DNA of 35,544 nt, from contig DASZZH010000013.1 of assembly GCA_035543335.1 (NCBI GenBank), forward strand, positions 1-35,544, read 5' to 3'. This document shows positions 25,055-33,325 of the stretch, one piece after another; position 1 is the stretch's first letter, and the number at the start of each line of letters is the position of its first letter. A program made the translations under genes and the position numbers. The notes under the pieces were generated by a model. It searched no databases, was not told the origin of the DNA, and saw nothing but the letters and a program-made list of their open reading frames with translations. The DNA is from Burkholderiales bacterium. Lineage in GTDB: Bacteria; Pseudomonadota; Gammaproteobacteria; Burkholderiales; JAHFRG01.

Positions 25055-27766
25055 ATGGAGCACACGGTCTACGAAAAGGAACTGGCGGGCTTCCTCTTCG
25101 AGCTCCTGGCGGGCATCGTGGAGCGCCATGAGCCGCGGATCGTGCCCATGCTGCGCGGCGAGTTGCGCGACTTTGATTTGCCGCCATCGCTGCTGGGATG
25201 GGCGCTGCAGGCGCAGGGTATCTGGTTCCAGTTGCTCAGTATCGCCGAGGAAAATGCCGCGATGCGCCGCCGTCGCCAGCTTGAGAACGAGCGCGGCTAC
25301 GAAAACGTGCGCGGGACACTGGGCCAGGTGGTGGCGGAAGCCCGCGCCAACGGCGCCGACGCCGACGAGATACGCTCGCTGCTGAACGCCCTGAAAATCC
25401 GTCCCGTCGTCACCGCGCATCCGACCGAGGCGAAACGCGTCACGGTGCTGGAGAGGCATCGCAAAGTCTACCGCCGTCTGATGGACCTCGAGTCGCCGCG
25501 CTGGGTGCCCCGCGAGCGCGAAAAACTGGTCGAGGCGCTGCGCCACGAGATCGAGCTCCTGTGGTTTACCGGCGAACTGCGCCTGGAGAAACCGACGGTG
25601 CCGCAGGAAGTGGCCTGGGGTCTGCATTTTTTCAACGAGACGCTGTTTGAAGCGGTGCCCGCGTTGCTCGACAAGCTGGATTACGCCCTGCGTCACGGCT
25701 ACCCAGGCGAGCGCTTCGAGGTTCCGGCCTTTTTTCAGTTCGGCGCCTGGATCGGAGGCGATCGCGACGGCAACCCGCAGGTCACCAACCAAATCACACG
25801 CAAAGCGCTTTACCAGAACTGCCTGGCGAGCCTGCGCCATTACCAATCGCGCCTCATTGAATTGCTGCAAACCTTGAGCATTACCGAGCGCGCCGCGCCG
25901 GTTCCCGACGCCTTCCGCGCCGCGCTGGCGCAGGCGCTCGAGCGTTCCGGAGAGGGCGCCGCCATTGCCGCGCGTAATCCAGGAGAGTTGTTCCGGCAAT
26001 ACCTTGCATGCGTTTTGCGCCGACTCGCCATCACCATTACCCACGTCGAAAAAGGCCATCCCATACCTGGGGACCAGGGCTATGCCAGTGCCGAGGATCT
26101 GGCCGCGGACCTGAAAACCATGGAGCAAGGGCTGGCGGCGCGCAGGGGCGAAGCGCTGGCGGTGTCCCTGGTCACACCCATCCGGCGCGCGGTCGAAGCG
26201 TTCCGCTTCAGCACCGTGCGGCTGGACGTGCGGGAAAACACCACGCGCATTACGCAAGTCCTGGTCGAGTTGTGGCGCGCAACCCACCCCGATGCCGCGG
26301 GCGAGCCGCCGGCATTTGATTCCGCTGAATGGAAATCGTGGCTTCTGCAGCAGCTGGCGCAACCGCTGGCGCAGGACCGCCCGGCCCGCCGCCTGTCCGC
26401 GGAGGCGGAGGAAACCCTGGGCATGTTCCGGCTGATTGCCGAGATGTGGGACGTGCTGGATCGGCAGGCGTTCGGCGCTTTCGTCCTCAGCATGACCCGC
26501 TCGGTGAGCGATGTGCTGGGGGTATGCCTGCTGGCCAAGGAAGGCGGGCTGTTCTATGACCCGGCGGGGGTGGAATACTGCCGGCTGCCGATTACGCCCC
26601 TGTTCGAGACCATAGACGATCTGCGGCGCGCGCCCGCAATCATGCGCGAGCTGCTCAACGTGCCGGTGGTAAGGCGCAGCATCCACGCCCAGGGCGGCCG
26701 CCAGGAGGTCATGATCGGTTATTCGGATTCCAACAAGGACGGCGGATTTTTTTCCAGCAACTGGGAACTGGCGAAAGCGCAGGTCAAGCTCACCCAGCTT
26801 GGAAAAGAGCTGGGCATCCCGATTACCTTCTTCCACGGCCGCGGCGGCTCGGTGAGCCGCGGCGGCATTGCTACCGGCCGCGCCATTGCCGCACAGCCGG
26901 CCGGTTCCATCTGCGGGTGCTTCCGGGTCACCGAGCAAGGCGAGGTGGTGTCGTTCAAATACGCCAACAAGGGCACCGCTGCCTACCACATCGAACTCCT
27001 GGCGGCGAGCGTGCTGGAGCATTCGCTGAAGTCCGACCGCGAGCAGGCCCTGCGCGCCAATCCCGAGTTCGACGAAGCCATGGAAGCGCTCTCCGCTACG
27101 GCGCAGGCCGCTTACAGCCGGCTCGTCCGGCATCCGGATCTGCCCGCCTATTTTCAGGCGGCGAGCCCGCTTGAGGAAATTTCGCTGCTCAACATCGGCT
27201 CGCGTCCCACGCGCCGCTTTGGCGCGAAGAGCCTGGCCGATCTGCGCGCCATTCCCTGGGTTTTCGCCTGGTCGCAGAACCGGTACATCGTGACGGGCTG
27301 GTACGGCGTCGGCGGCGGCCTTTCCGCCTTCCTGCAGGTTCGCGGCGCAGCGGGGCTGACGTTGTTGCGGCGCATGTTCAATGAATCGCGGCTGTTCCGC
27401 CTCATCATTGACGAAGTGGAAAAGACTCTGGCTCAGGTTGACCTGGTGATTGCCCGTGAATACGCAGGGCTGGTCAAAGAAAAGCGGATGCGGGAAGAAA
27501 TCTTCCGTATGATTGAAGCGGAATACCGGCTTACCCGCGAGATGGTACTGAAAGTGAGCGGCGATAAGGAAATCGCCGAACGCTTTTCCGAATATTGCCG
27601 GCGCCTTGCGCTGCGCCTGCCGATGCTCAACCAGGTCAACCGCGAGCAGGTGGATCTGCTGCGGCGCTACCGCCGGGAGCCGGAAGGCGAGACGAAAAAC
27701 CATTACCGGGATGCGCTGTTGCAATCGATCAACTGCATTGCGGCGGGCTTCGGCGCCACCGGATGA
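25055..27766 (+). CDS. ppc: Phosphoenolpyruvate carboxylase
   Basis: Adds bicarbonate to PEP to give oxaloacetate, the CO2-fixing step of the serine cycle. The product is 903 residues. Motifs: TAHPTEAKR with His122, GGDRDGNP, GYSDSNKDGG with Lys561, and FHGRGGSVSRGG with His594, which form the active site (His138, Lys546, His579 in E. coli). The C-terminus reads AAGFGATG, where E. coli has an Asn (Asn881) that binds the inhibitor aspartate; the Lys773 region AKADL reads AQVDL here. These changes hint at reduced aspartate inhibition. ATG at 25055 is preceded by GGAGG very close to it; upstream codons are unlike the family. Followed by mcl after 36 bases. Confidence 0.95.
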   Translation: MEHTVYEKELAGFLFELLAGIVERHEPRIVPMLRGELRDFDLPPSLLGWALQAQGIWFQLLSIAEENAAMRRRRQLENERGYENVRGTLGQVVAEARANGADADEIRSLLNALKIRPVVTAHPTEAKRVTVLERHRKVYRRLMDLESPRWVPREREKLVEALRHEIELLWFTGELRLEKPTVPQEVAWGLHFFNETLFEAVPALLDKLDYALRHGYPGERFEVPAFFQFGAWIGGDRDGNPQVTNQITRKALYQNCLASLRHYQSRLIELLQTLSITERAAPVPDAFRAALAQALERSGEGAAIAARNPGELFRQYLACVLRRLAITITHVEKGHPIPGDQGYASAEDLAADLKTMEQGLAARRGEALAVSLVTPIRRAVEAFRFSTVRLDVRENTTRITQVLVELWRATHPDAAGEPPAFDSAEWKSWLLQQLAQPLAQDRPARRLSAEAEETLGMFRLIAEMWDVLDRQAFGAFVLSMTRSVSDVLGVCLLAKEGGLFYDPAGVEYCRLPITPLFETIDDLRRAPAIMRELLNVPVVRRSIHAQGGRQEVMIGYSDSNKDGGFFSSNWELAKAQVKLTQLGKELGIPITFFHGRGGSVSRGGIATGRAIAAQPAGSICGCFRVTEQGEVVSFKYANKGTAAYHIELLAASVLEHSLKSDREQALRANPEFDEAMEALSATAQAAYSRLVRHPDLPAYFQAASPLEEISLLNIGSRPTRRFGAKSLADLRAIPWVFAWSQNRYIVTGWYGVGGGLSAFLQVRGAAGLTLLRRMFNESRLFRLIIDEVEKTLAQVDLVIAREYAGLVKEKRMREEIFRMIEAEYRLTREMVLKVSGDKEIAERFSEYCRRLALRLPMLNQVNREQVDLLRRYRREPEGETKNHYRDALLQSINCIAAGFGATG

Positions 27767-27802
27767 CAACCCATTTGATTTAAATCTAAAGGAAGGAAAC
27801 CC

Positions 27803-28786
27803 TTGAGCTTTACCAGCATTGAACCCGCCACCGCGCGCCTGCAACGTTCCGAACTGGCCGTTCCCGGCACCAACACTTCTCTCTTCGAGAAGGCGGCCAA
27901 ATCCGCCGCCGACATTATTTTTCTCGACTGCGAAGACGCCGTCGCTCCCGACGACAAGGAAAAAGCGCGCAAGAACATCATCTGGGGTTTGAACGAAGTG
28001 AATTGGGGAACCAAGACCATGATGGTGCGCATCAACGGTTTGGACACCCACTACATGTACCGCGACGTCGTGGATATTGTGGAAGCCTGTCCACGCTTGG
28101 ACATGATTCTCATCCCGAAAGTCGGCTCACCCGCCGATGTTTACGCCGTGGACATGATGGTCACGCAAATCGAAACCGCGAAGAAGCGCGCGAAGCGCAT
28201 CGGTTTCGAAGTGCTGATAGAAACCGCTTTAGGCATGGCCAACGTCGAAGCAATTGCGCAATCGAGCAAAAGGCTGGAAGCCATGAGTTTCGGCGTGGCG
28301 GATTACGCCGCCTCCACCCGCGCCCGCACCACGGTGATCGGCGGGGTCAACAAAGACTCCGGCGTGCTCACCGACATGGACATCGACGGCAAGCGGCAAT
28401 ACTTTTGGACTGATCCTTGGCACGCGGCGCAGACGCGCATGATGGTGGCGTGCCGCGCTTACGGGTTGCGTCCGATAGACGGGCCGTTCGGCGATTTCAA
28501 TGATCCGGATGGCTTTATCGCGGCGGCCAACCGCGCGGCGGTGCTCGGTTACGAAGGCAAATGGGCGATTCATCCTTCGCAAATCGAATTGGCCAATCGG
28601 GTTTTCACGCCTTCCGAAGCCGAGGTGACCAAGGCCAGGCGCATCATGGAGGCTATGGCGCAGGCGGCGAAAGAAGGGAAGGGCGCGGTGTCGCTGGACG
28701 GCAGGCTGATAGATATTGCCAGCATCCGCATGGCGGAAGCGCTGCTCAAGAAAGCCGACTCAATCCGCGCCTCGGGCGGAGCGTGA
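27803..28786 (+). CDS. mcl: L-malyl-CoA lyase (HpcH/HpaI aldolase family)
   Basis: Cleaves malyl-CoA to glyoxylate and acetyl-CoA, closing the serine cycle. The 327-residue product is highly similar by eye to Mcl of Methylorubrum: RLQRSELAVPGTN, DCEDAVAPDDK at 42-52, the CoA/substrate Arg76 in MVRINGLDTHYMYRD, Glu140 in VLIETALGMANVEA, Asp167 in FGVADYAASTRAR, and GKWAIHPSQIELAN. The start is TTG at 27803 with GGAAGG upstream; it gives the family N-terminus MSFT. It is the last gene of the operon. A 26-base segment of its 3' region is repeated in the intergenic DNA at 29314. Confidence 0.95.
   Translation: MSFTSIEPATARLQRSELAVPGTNTSLFEKAAKSAADIIFLDCEDAVAPDDKEKARKNIIWGLNEVNWGTKTMMVRINGLDTHYMYRDVVDIVEACPRLDMILIPKVGSPADVYAVDMMVTQIETAKKRAKRIGFEVLIETALGMANVEAIAQSSKRLEAMSFGVADYAASTRARTTVIGGVNKDSGVLTDMDIDGKRQYFWTDPWHAAQTRMMVACRAYGLRPIDGPFGDFNDPDGFIAAANRAAVLGYEGKWAIHPSQIELANRVFTPSEAEVTKARRIMEAMAQAAKEGKGAVSLDGRLIDIASIRMAEALLKKADSIRASGGA
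28659..28684 (+). repeat. 26-bp direct repeat, copy inside mcl
   Basis: Starts CGCAGGCGGCGAAAG and ends GGGAAGGGC; identical to 29314-29339. It codes for AQAAKEGKG near the end of Mcl. Confidence 0.85.
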
Positions 28787-28806
28787 GACCACTTTAATTC
28801 TTTTTT

Positions 28807-29250
28807 CTAGTGGGGCCCAATTCTCAAATTAGCCGTTGCTATATAGACTTCGCGCAAAAAGCAATACAGCGCCGCGATGAAAGACAGCATGGCAACGATG
28901 AACAACACGCCGATCACGCTGGGCACTTCCACGGCAAGAAACACTTCCAGGAACAGAATCACTATAAGCGCACAGATCAGCAGGGCACACATTGCGCTCA
29001 GGCTGATCGCAGTGTATATGAGCCGGGCGCGCTTGGAAAACACGGCAAGCTGTCTATGGATTTCGCCGCGCTCTTTCTCGCCGCTCGCAGACAACCTGGA
29101 TTCAAGAACACGGGCAAAATCGACGATTCTGCCCAACCTGTTGGCGAGCACGCCCAGCATCGCGCCTATGCCGGTAATGAGGAATACTGGCGCTACCGCA
29201 AGCTGAATGGCGTGACCGACTGCGGCTGCAGTTAAACCTTGTTGGAGCAT
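28807..29250 (-). CDS. DUF2721 family membrane protein
   Basis: A 147-residue protein with three hydrophobic segments (about 12-35, 78-102, 107-132) and a conserved-looking cytoplasmic stretch NRLGRIVDFARVLE between the first two, followed by a charged helix with RARLIYTAI. These are features of DUF2721 proteins, small integral membrane proteins of unknown function. ATG at 29250. It is convergent with mcl, 20 bases apart, so it is not part of the serine-cycle operon. Confidence 0.8.
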   Translation of the reverse strand: MLQQGLTAAAVGHAIQLAVAPVFLITGIGAMLGVLANRLGRIVDFARVLESRLSASGEKERGEIHRQLAVFSKRARLIYTAISLSAMCALLICALIVILFLEVFLAVEVPSVIGVLFIVAMLSFIAALYCFLREVYIATANLRIGPH

Positions 29251-29313
29251 GGTAATCGCTGAATCATTAAAAGAGCCGTAGTGATCAAAGTTACACGAGC
29301 CTGAATATCATGA

Positions 29314-29339
29314 CGCAGGCGGCGAAAGAAGGGAAGGGC
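29314..29339 (+). repeat. 26-bp direct repeat, intergenic copy
   Basis: Exact copy of mcl positions 28659-28684; with the three bases preceding it (ATGA versus ATGG) the match extends to 29 of 30. The rest of this 154-base gap (29251-29404) shows no gene. Confidence 0.85.
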
Positions 29340-29404
29340 AATCGCTCGTGTTTTTGATCCAGTGAGACTCGACGTCTTCCAGATCTTCTTGGTCAGCTCA
29401 AAGC

Positions 29405-30163
29405 TCAGAAGCCAACACTTATGCCGGCCAACAGATGAAATGTGCGCAGGGGTGTCTCGGCCTGTCCCTGGTCTGCAGTGTCGACTCGCGCCTCGCCGCT
29501 GTTAAACTTCGTTTCTGCAAATAATCCGATGCGCCGTGTAAGGCCATAATACACGCCGCCCAGCACTTGGTAGCCAAAACCCGAGCCCTGATACCGTTCA
29601 TTATTGTTCTTGTTGTTTACCGTGTTTTCCGGGTGGAGGATGTAGTAGACCAGCCCGCCGCCAACGTAGGGTTGCAGGCGCCCCTGGGGAAAGACTTCGC
29701 TGGTCTGCACCGTCCAACGGTACAGCGCGTTCAGCGCGAGCAGGTTTACGCCGTGGGTGATATTGAACTTTTGCACGCGCTGATTCAGCGGCGCGGATCC
29801 ATTGACCGGCACGCCTTTGAAAGTGCCTGAAACAGCCACAACTTGGTCGGTTTGAGCGAATATCTTGTAGTGCGTAAAATCCAACATGGCGCCCCAGCTG
29901 GGCGCGCTCTCAAAAAAGTGGCTTAGCCGGATGCCGTAATACGGCGGGTTCTGGAAAGGTTTTGCATCCCAGCTCACGTCATGGAAGGTCGCATCGGTAC
30001 CCACGCTGGACTGTTGGACGTGAATATCGCTGTTGAGGGTAAAGGATGAACCCGTGTACAAGGAGAAAGAGGTGTCGGCCCATGCCGTTTCACACGGTTT
30101 GGCCATAACGCCGCCAACTATTGCAACTGTGCTCAAAAATAAGCTCTGCTGCCTGCTAAGCAT
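29405..30163 (-). CDS. Outer-membrane beta-barrel protein
   Basis: A 252-residue protein with a signal peptide (about 1-30, ending AWA), followed by alternating hydrophobic strands: FSLYTGSSFTLNSD, YYGIRLSHFF, WGAMLDFTHYKIF, RLQPYVGGGLVYY, GFGYQVLGGVYYGL, IGLFAETKFN and a C-terminal strand FHLLAGISVGF ending in Phe, the BAM recognition feature. This resembles 8-stranded OmpA-like or OmpW-like barrels (DUF-type outer-membrane beta-barrel domain). No substrate or partner is apparent. It is upstream of the DUF2721 gene on the same strand but separated by the repeat-bearing gap. Confidence 0.8.
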   Translation of the reverse strand: MLSRQQSLFLSTVAIVGGVMAKPCETAWADTSFSLYTGSSFTLNSDIHVQQSSVGTDATFHDVSWDAKPFQNPPYYGIRLSHFFESAPSWGAMLDFTHYKIFAQTDQVVAVSGTFKGVPVNGSAPLNQRVQKFNITHGVNLLALNALYRWTVQTSEVFPQGRLQPYVGGGLVYYILHPENTVNNKNNNERYQGSGFGYQVLGGVYYGLTRRIGLFAETKFNSGEARVDTADQGQAETPLRTFHLLAGISVGF

Positions 30164-30323
30164 GACTGTCGTCCCGGCATGAGCCCTGTTACGCGGATGA
30201 GATGAGCCGTCAATTAATTATAGCTGAATAATAAGGAGTGAGGTTCCTTCACCTTCGCGGGAGAGGGTAGGGTGGGGGTGAAGTCATTGTTTATATAATT
30301 TTCAGAATGGCCGGCAGCTGCCC

Positions 30324-30584
30324 ATGATCGAGGTGAGATACCTGCAGCAGTTGGGGCCGGTGTACAAAGGCCGGTATTGGATGAATGCCCAAGGTGTCGG
30401 AGGAATCGAAGGAAGACCGGCGATTTTTGATTTGGGCGCTGCGGCTCGACGGCGCTCAGGAGGGGGCCTCTATAGCGGGAATAGCCGGACCACGCCATTC
30501 GGACATCTTGGCAGCGACGGCAACTGCTCCTATTTCTTCGATCCTAAAAGCGGCAGCAGCGTCATGAGTGGCAACTGCAACTAA
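30324..30584 (+). CDS. Doubtful small hypothetical protein or gene remnant
   Basis: An 86-codon frame without a ribosome site. The first half is unlike a normal protein, but the end (GGLYSGNSRTTPFGHLGSDG then NCSYFFDPKSGSSVMSGNC) has low-complexity Gly/Ser content and two cysteines, reminiscent of the C-terminus of small exported proteins. It is probably the relic of a larger gene. Confidence 0.25.
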   Translation: MIEVRYLQQLGPVYKGRYWMNAQGVGGIEGRPAIFDLGAAARRRSGGGLYSGNSRTTPFGHLGSDGNCSYFFDPKSGSSVMSGNCN

Positions 30585-30619
30585 TCACGCCGAGTCTTTA
30601 CAACCCGTTCACCCTGATG

Positions 30620-30690
30620 CTTCGACTGCCACTCCGTTCGTCCCGAGCGTAGGGAGCGTAGCGACCGGAGTCGAGGGAAGTGAGTCGAAG
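30620..30690. repeat. REP-like inverted repeat
   Basis: Outer arms CTTCGACT (30620-30627) and AGTCGAAG (30683-30690) enclose a partly self-complementary segment with CCACTCCG/CGGAGT. No T-run follows. This form of intergenic palindrome is common in proteobacterial genomes. Confidence 0.5.
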
Positions 30691-30899
30691 GCTTACCCGA
30701 ACGCGAGCGGCGCTCAGCATTAAAGGCTATCGCATTATTTGTAATAGCTCAGACTTGATCTAACAGACAGTGTCTGACCAAGTCGACTCTACAGCGTCTA
30801 TTAAAAGACTGGAACCGGCCAAAAGCGGACATTTAGGCACGGTAAACAGCATTGCCTTCCCATCGCCGTGCTTCTTAGTAGGCACTAATTTATCCTCAG

Positions 30900-30920
30900 G
30901 CTAAGTATCAGCTAAGTATC
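30900..30920 (+). promoter_or_regulatory. Tandem GCTAAGTATC repeat, 11-bp phase
   Basis: Two identical 10-mers, GCTAAGTATC, at 30900-30909 and 30911-30920, so their starts are 11 bp apart, about 60 bases before the PepSY start. Direct repeats with one-turn spacing are the usual sites of OmpR/PmrA/QseB-type response regulators; one such regulator is encoded at 33326. Confidence 0.5.
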
Positions 30921-30977
30921 GGCGCGTAGTCTCTCCTTCACGCGGATGTCCGCGGCTTTGACTCAAGGAGATGAAAC

Positions 30978-31307
30978 ATGAACCGTATACTTAAGCTTTC
31001 TATTGCCTCAACGCTCGCTCTGGGAGCGATCGGCGCGGGATATGCCGCCAACGCCGAGAACGATGCACACGTCATTAACGATGCAAAGATCTCTCTTTCC
31101 CAGGCGGTCTCGGCAGCCGAGCAGCACGCGGGTGGGAAAGCATCAAGGGCGGAGGTGGAACGTCACAAAGGCGAGTGGATCTATGACGTCGAGGTGGTCG
31201 CAGGCAAGAAAGTCATGGACGTAAAGGTCGACCCGCAAAAGGGCACCATCCTGAGCGCGACCGAAGACAAGGTCGATCACGACGACGACCACGACAAGCA
31301 AGACTGA
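30978..31307 (+). CDS. Periplasmic PepSY-domain protein
   Basis: A 109-residue exported protein. Residues 1-24 are a signal peptide (ending GYAANA). A PepSY domain follows (about 38-90): ISLSQAVSAAEQHAGG, then RAEVERHKGEWIYDVEVV and KVMDVKVDPQKGTIL. The tail is rich in Asp and His (DHDDDHDK), suggesting metal contact. PepSY proteins are often regulated by adjacent two-component systems of the QseBC/PmrAB type, and a pair follows downstream. The ATG has AAGGAG 6 bases upstream. A 9-bp hairpin without T-run (31326-31352) follows the gene. Confidence 0.88.
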   Translation: MNRILKLSIASTLALGAIGAGYAANAENDAHVINDAKISLSQAVSAAEQHAGGKASRAEVERHKGEWIYDVEVVAGKKVMDVKVDPQKGTILSATEDKVDHDDDHDKQD

Positions 31308-31409
31308 TCTGCGCGTTACGCTGCCGCGGCCCGCTGATTGCGCGCGGGCCGCTTCCTGAATGACCCGGCGGTGGTACCCCGCCCAGCTTATTGAAGAGGG
31401 AGAACGACC

Positions 31410-33182
31410 ATGTCGAATCGAAACGAGTTCTGGCTGCTGATCATGCTGCTGACGGCGATTATGACAGCGACTTTTCCCCGGCTGATCGCCCAAACACGCA
31501 TCGGCCTCGAATTCAAGGGCGGGCAGGAAATAGTATTCCAGGCCGAGCCGCCGGCGCCGGGGGCGGCGGTGGACCACGACATGCTGGTGGCGGCGGCAAG
31601 TATCCTGGAGAAGCGGGCCAACAAGCTTGGCGTCGCGGAGCCCGCGGTGAACATCCTCGGCAAAGACATGATCCGCGTGGAGATTACGGGAGTGGCGCCG
31701 GGTGACAGCCTGTTCGTCGATTTGAAAAACCCAAACGGGTTGCCTCTCAAGCTCACTGAGAAATATTCGGAAACCGTGGGCGGCGTGCTCGGCGCCGGCG
31801 ATCTGCACGACACGCTGCGCGCAGCTCTGATTGCGCTCGGCGCGGTCTTCATCTTTCTCGTCTTCGCATATCGCGGCAAGGGATTGATCGCCGTATTCGC
31901 CACCATGGTGTCGCTGTGGCTGGTGCTCGCCGCGTTTGTCGCTTTACATGCGGTTTTGTCGCTTGCGGCCATCGTTGCCTTCGTGCTCGCCATCGGCATC
32001 TCATCCGGAGCCAACATCATCGCTTTCGAGCGGGCGCGGGAGGAAGCGGCAGCGGGCGCCACGGCGGGCCGCGCGCTTAAGGCCGGCGCGACCAAATCGT
32101 TTCGCACCATCGCGGACGCCAACGCCACCGTGCTCATCTGCGCCGTCATTCTGCTGGTTGCCGGTCTCGGGCCGATCCGCGGCTTCGCGCTGACCACGAT
32201 CCTCGGAATCCTTGCCAGCTTCGTCGCGAACGTGCTGCTCGCGCGCGTACTGGTCCGATGGTTCTTCGGTGACGACCAGCACACCGGATTGTTCGGCGCA
32301 CGCAGCACCGCCGGCGCGCGCGGCGGTATCGACTTCGTGCGCTGGAGCAAATACGGCATTGCCGTATCGCTAATAGCCCTCGCCGCCGGGGGTTTGAGTT
32401 TGGTCAAACGCCCGTTGAACCTCGACATCGAGTTCAAGCCGGGCACGGCGCTCGACGTGACGATCGATCGGCCGATCGGCCAGGACGAAGCAACCGACCT
32501 CATCGCCTCGGCGGGCATGTCGCCCGCCACCGTAGCAATCGGCGGCAAGAATCAGAATACCATCGCCGCGCGCTTCGACAATGTGCTCGACAGCAGCCAG
32601 GTCGATGCAATCATCGCCAAGGTCAAGGAGGCTTACGGGCCCGGCATAACCTACGCGGAAAACACCGCCGATCCGGCGGTCGCGAAAGAGCTGGCGAGGA
32701 AATCAGTGACGGTCGTCCTGCTCGCCATTCTCGGCACAGCGCTTTTTATCTGGTACCGCTTCGATAGTCGCATGGCGGCGGCTTCAGCGGTGGCCGTGAT
32801 CAACTCGGTACTGTTCGTGATAAGTGTTTTCGCGTTGCTTCACCTCGAGATCGACATCACTTTCATCGCAGCCATGCTGATCGTGGTGGGCTATGCGCTC
32901 AACGAGGCCGTGGTCGTGTTCGACCGCATCCGTGAAAACGCCTCGGCCCACTACACCGAGATCGTCAATCGCAGCATCCGGCAAGTGATGCGCCGCTCCC
33001 TATTCACCGTGCTGACGGTGCTGGCAGGCGCGGCCTCGCTCTACTTCTTCGGGGCAGAGCCGCTGCAGATGTTCTCGCTCGCGATTTTCCTCGGCCTAGT
33101 GTGGGGCGCATTCTCCTCGATCTTCGTCGCGCCGCGCCTGTGGCTCGCCATGCGCCCAAAATACGCCGTGATTGCGGCTTGA
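31410..33182 (+). CDS. Shortened SecD-SecF-like fusion protein
   Basis: A 590-residue protein with a SecD half and a SecF half fused. The SecD half begins with one helix and GLEFKGGQEIVF (32-43), a short periplasmic domain and RND-type helices with AFERAREE (205-212) and IADANATV (234-241). The SecF half begins near residue 310 with LDIEFKPGT, and has GYALNEAVVVFDRIREN near 494-510. SecDF uses the proton gradient to help export proteins. Here the DAN aspartate of SecD (usual GMAVDAN) is Gly200 in GISSGAN and the SecF Asp of NDT is Glu. The large SecD head is short compared with other fusions. GAGGGAG precedes the ATG. An accessory, possibly non-standard paralog. Confidence 0.85.
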   Translation: MSNRNEFWLLIMLLTAIMTATFPRLIAQTRIGLEFKGGQEIVFQAEPPAPGAAVDHDMLVAAASILEKRANKLGVAEPAVNILGKDMIRVEITGVAPGDSLFVDLKNPNGLPLKLTEKYSETVGGVLGAGDLHDTLRAALIALGAVFIFLVFAYRGKGLIAVFATMVSLWLVLAAFVALHAVLSLAAIVAFVLAIGISSGANIIAFERAREEAAAGATAGRALKAGATKSFRTIADANATVLICAVILLVAGLGPIRGFALTTILGILASFVANVLLARVLVRWFFGDDQHTGLFGARSTAGARGGIDFVRWSKYGIAVSLIALAAGGLSLVKRPLNLDIEFKPGTALDVTIDRPIGQDEATDLIASAGMSPATVAIGGKNQNTIAARFDNVLDSSQVDAIIAKVKEAYGPGITYAENTADPAVAKELARKSVTVVLLAILGTALFIWYRFDSRMAAASAVAVINSVLFVISVFALLHLEIDITFIAAMLIVVGYALNEAVVVFDRIRENASAHYTEIVNRSIRQVMRRSLFTVLTVLAGAASLYFFGAEPLQMFSLAIFLGLVWGAFSSIFVAPRLWLAMRPKYAVIAA

Positions 33183-33325
33183 GGGCGAACAAGGCCTCGC
33201 GGATCGTCAGCCTCGCTGCCTAAGTCGCCATCTTCCGGTTTCCCGAATATCATGTAATGCGGGTCCCGCGAGCGGTACCGTATAACTCCTTGCTGCGGGG
33301 CAGGCAAGAGGAACGGAACTGAGCG

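Larger units (their letters stand above)
30164..30977. other. Long intergenic region with repeats and one doubtful small frame
   Basis: 814 bases between divergent genes. At about 30230-30283 there is a GGGAGAGGG-TAGGGTGGGGGTG element flanked by CCTTCACC/GGTGAAG, typical of dispersed REP-like sequences. A frame at 30324-30584 (86 codons) ends in a Gly/Ser-rich GNCSYFFDPKSGSSVM-type tail that might be a gene remnant. An inverted repeat lies at 30620-30690, a dyad CAGACA-G-TGTCTG at 30764-30776, and a tandem repeat at 30900-30920 just before the PepSY gene. Confidence 0.5.

Noticed and set aside
24857..28051. Very long open frame (about 1064 codons) on the minus strand opposite ppc
   Set aside because: It spans the well-supported ppc gene, has no recognisable domain and is rich in Arg, Ala, Gln and His as expected from antisense of GC-rich coding DNA.
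28787..28830. Terminator between mcl and the DUF2721 gene
   Set aside because: CCACT and AGTGG can pair, but the T-run lies in the loop and the stem is only 5 bp.
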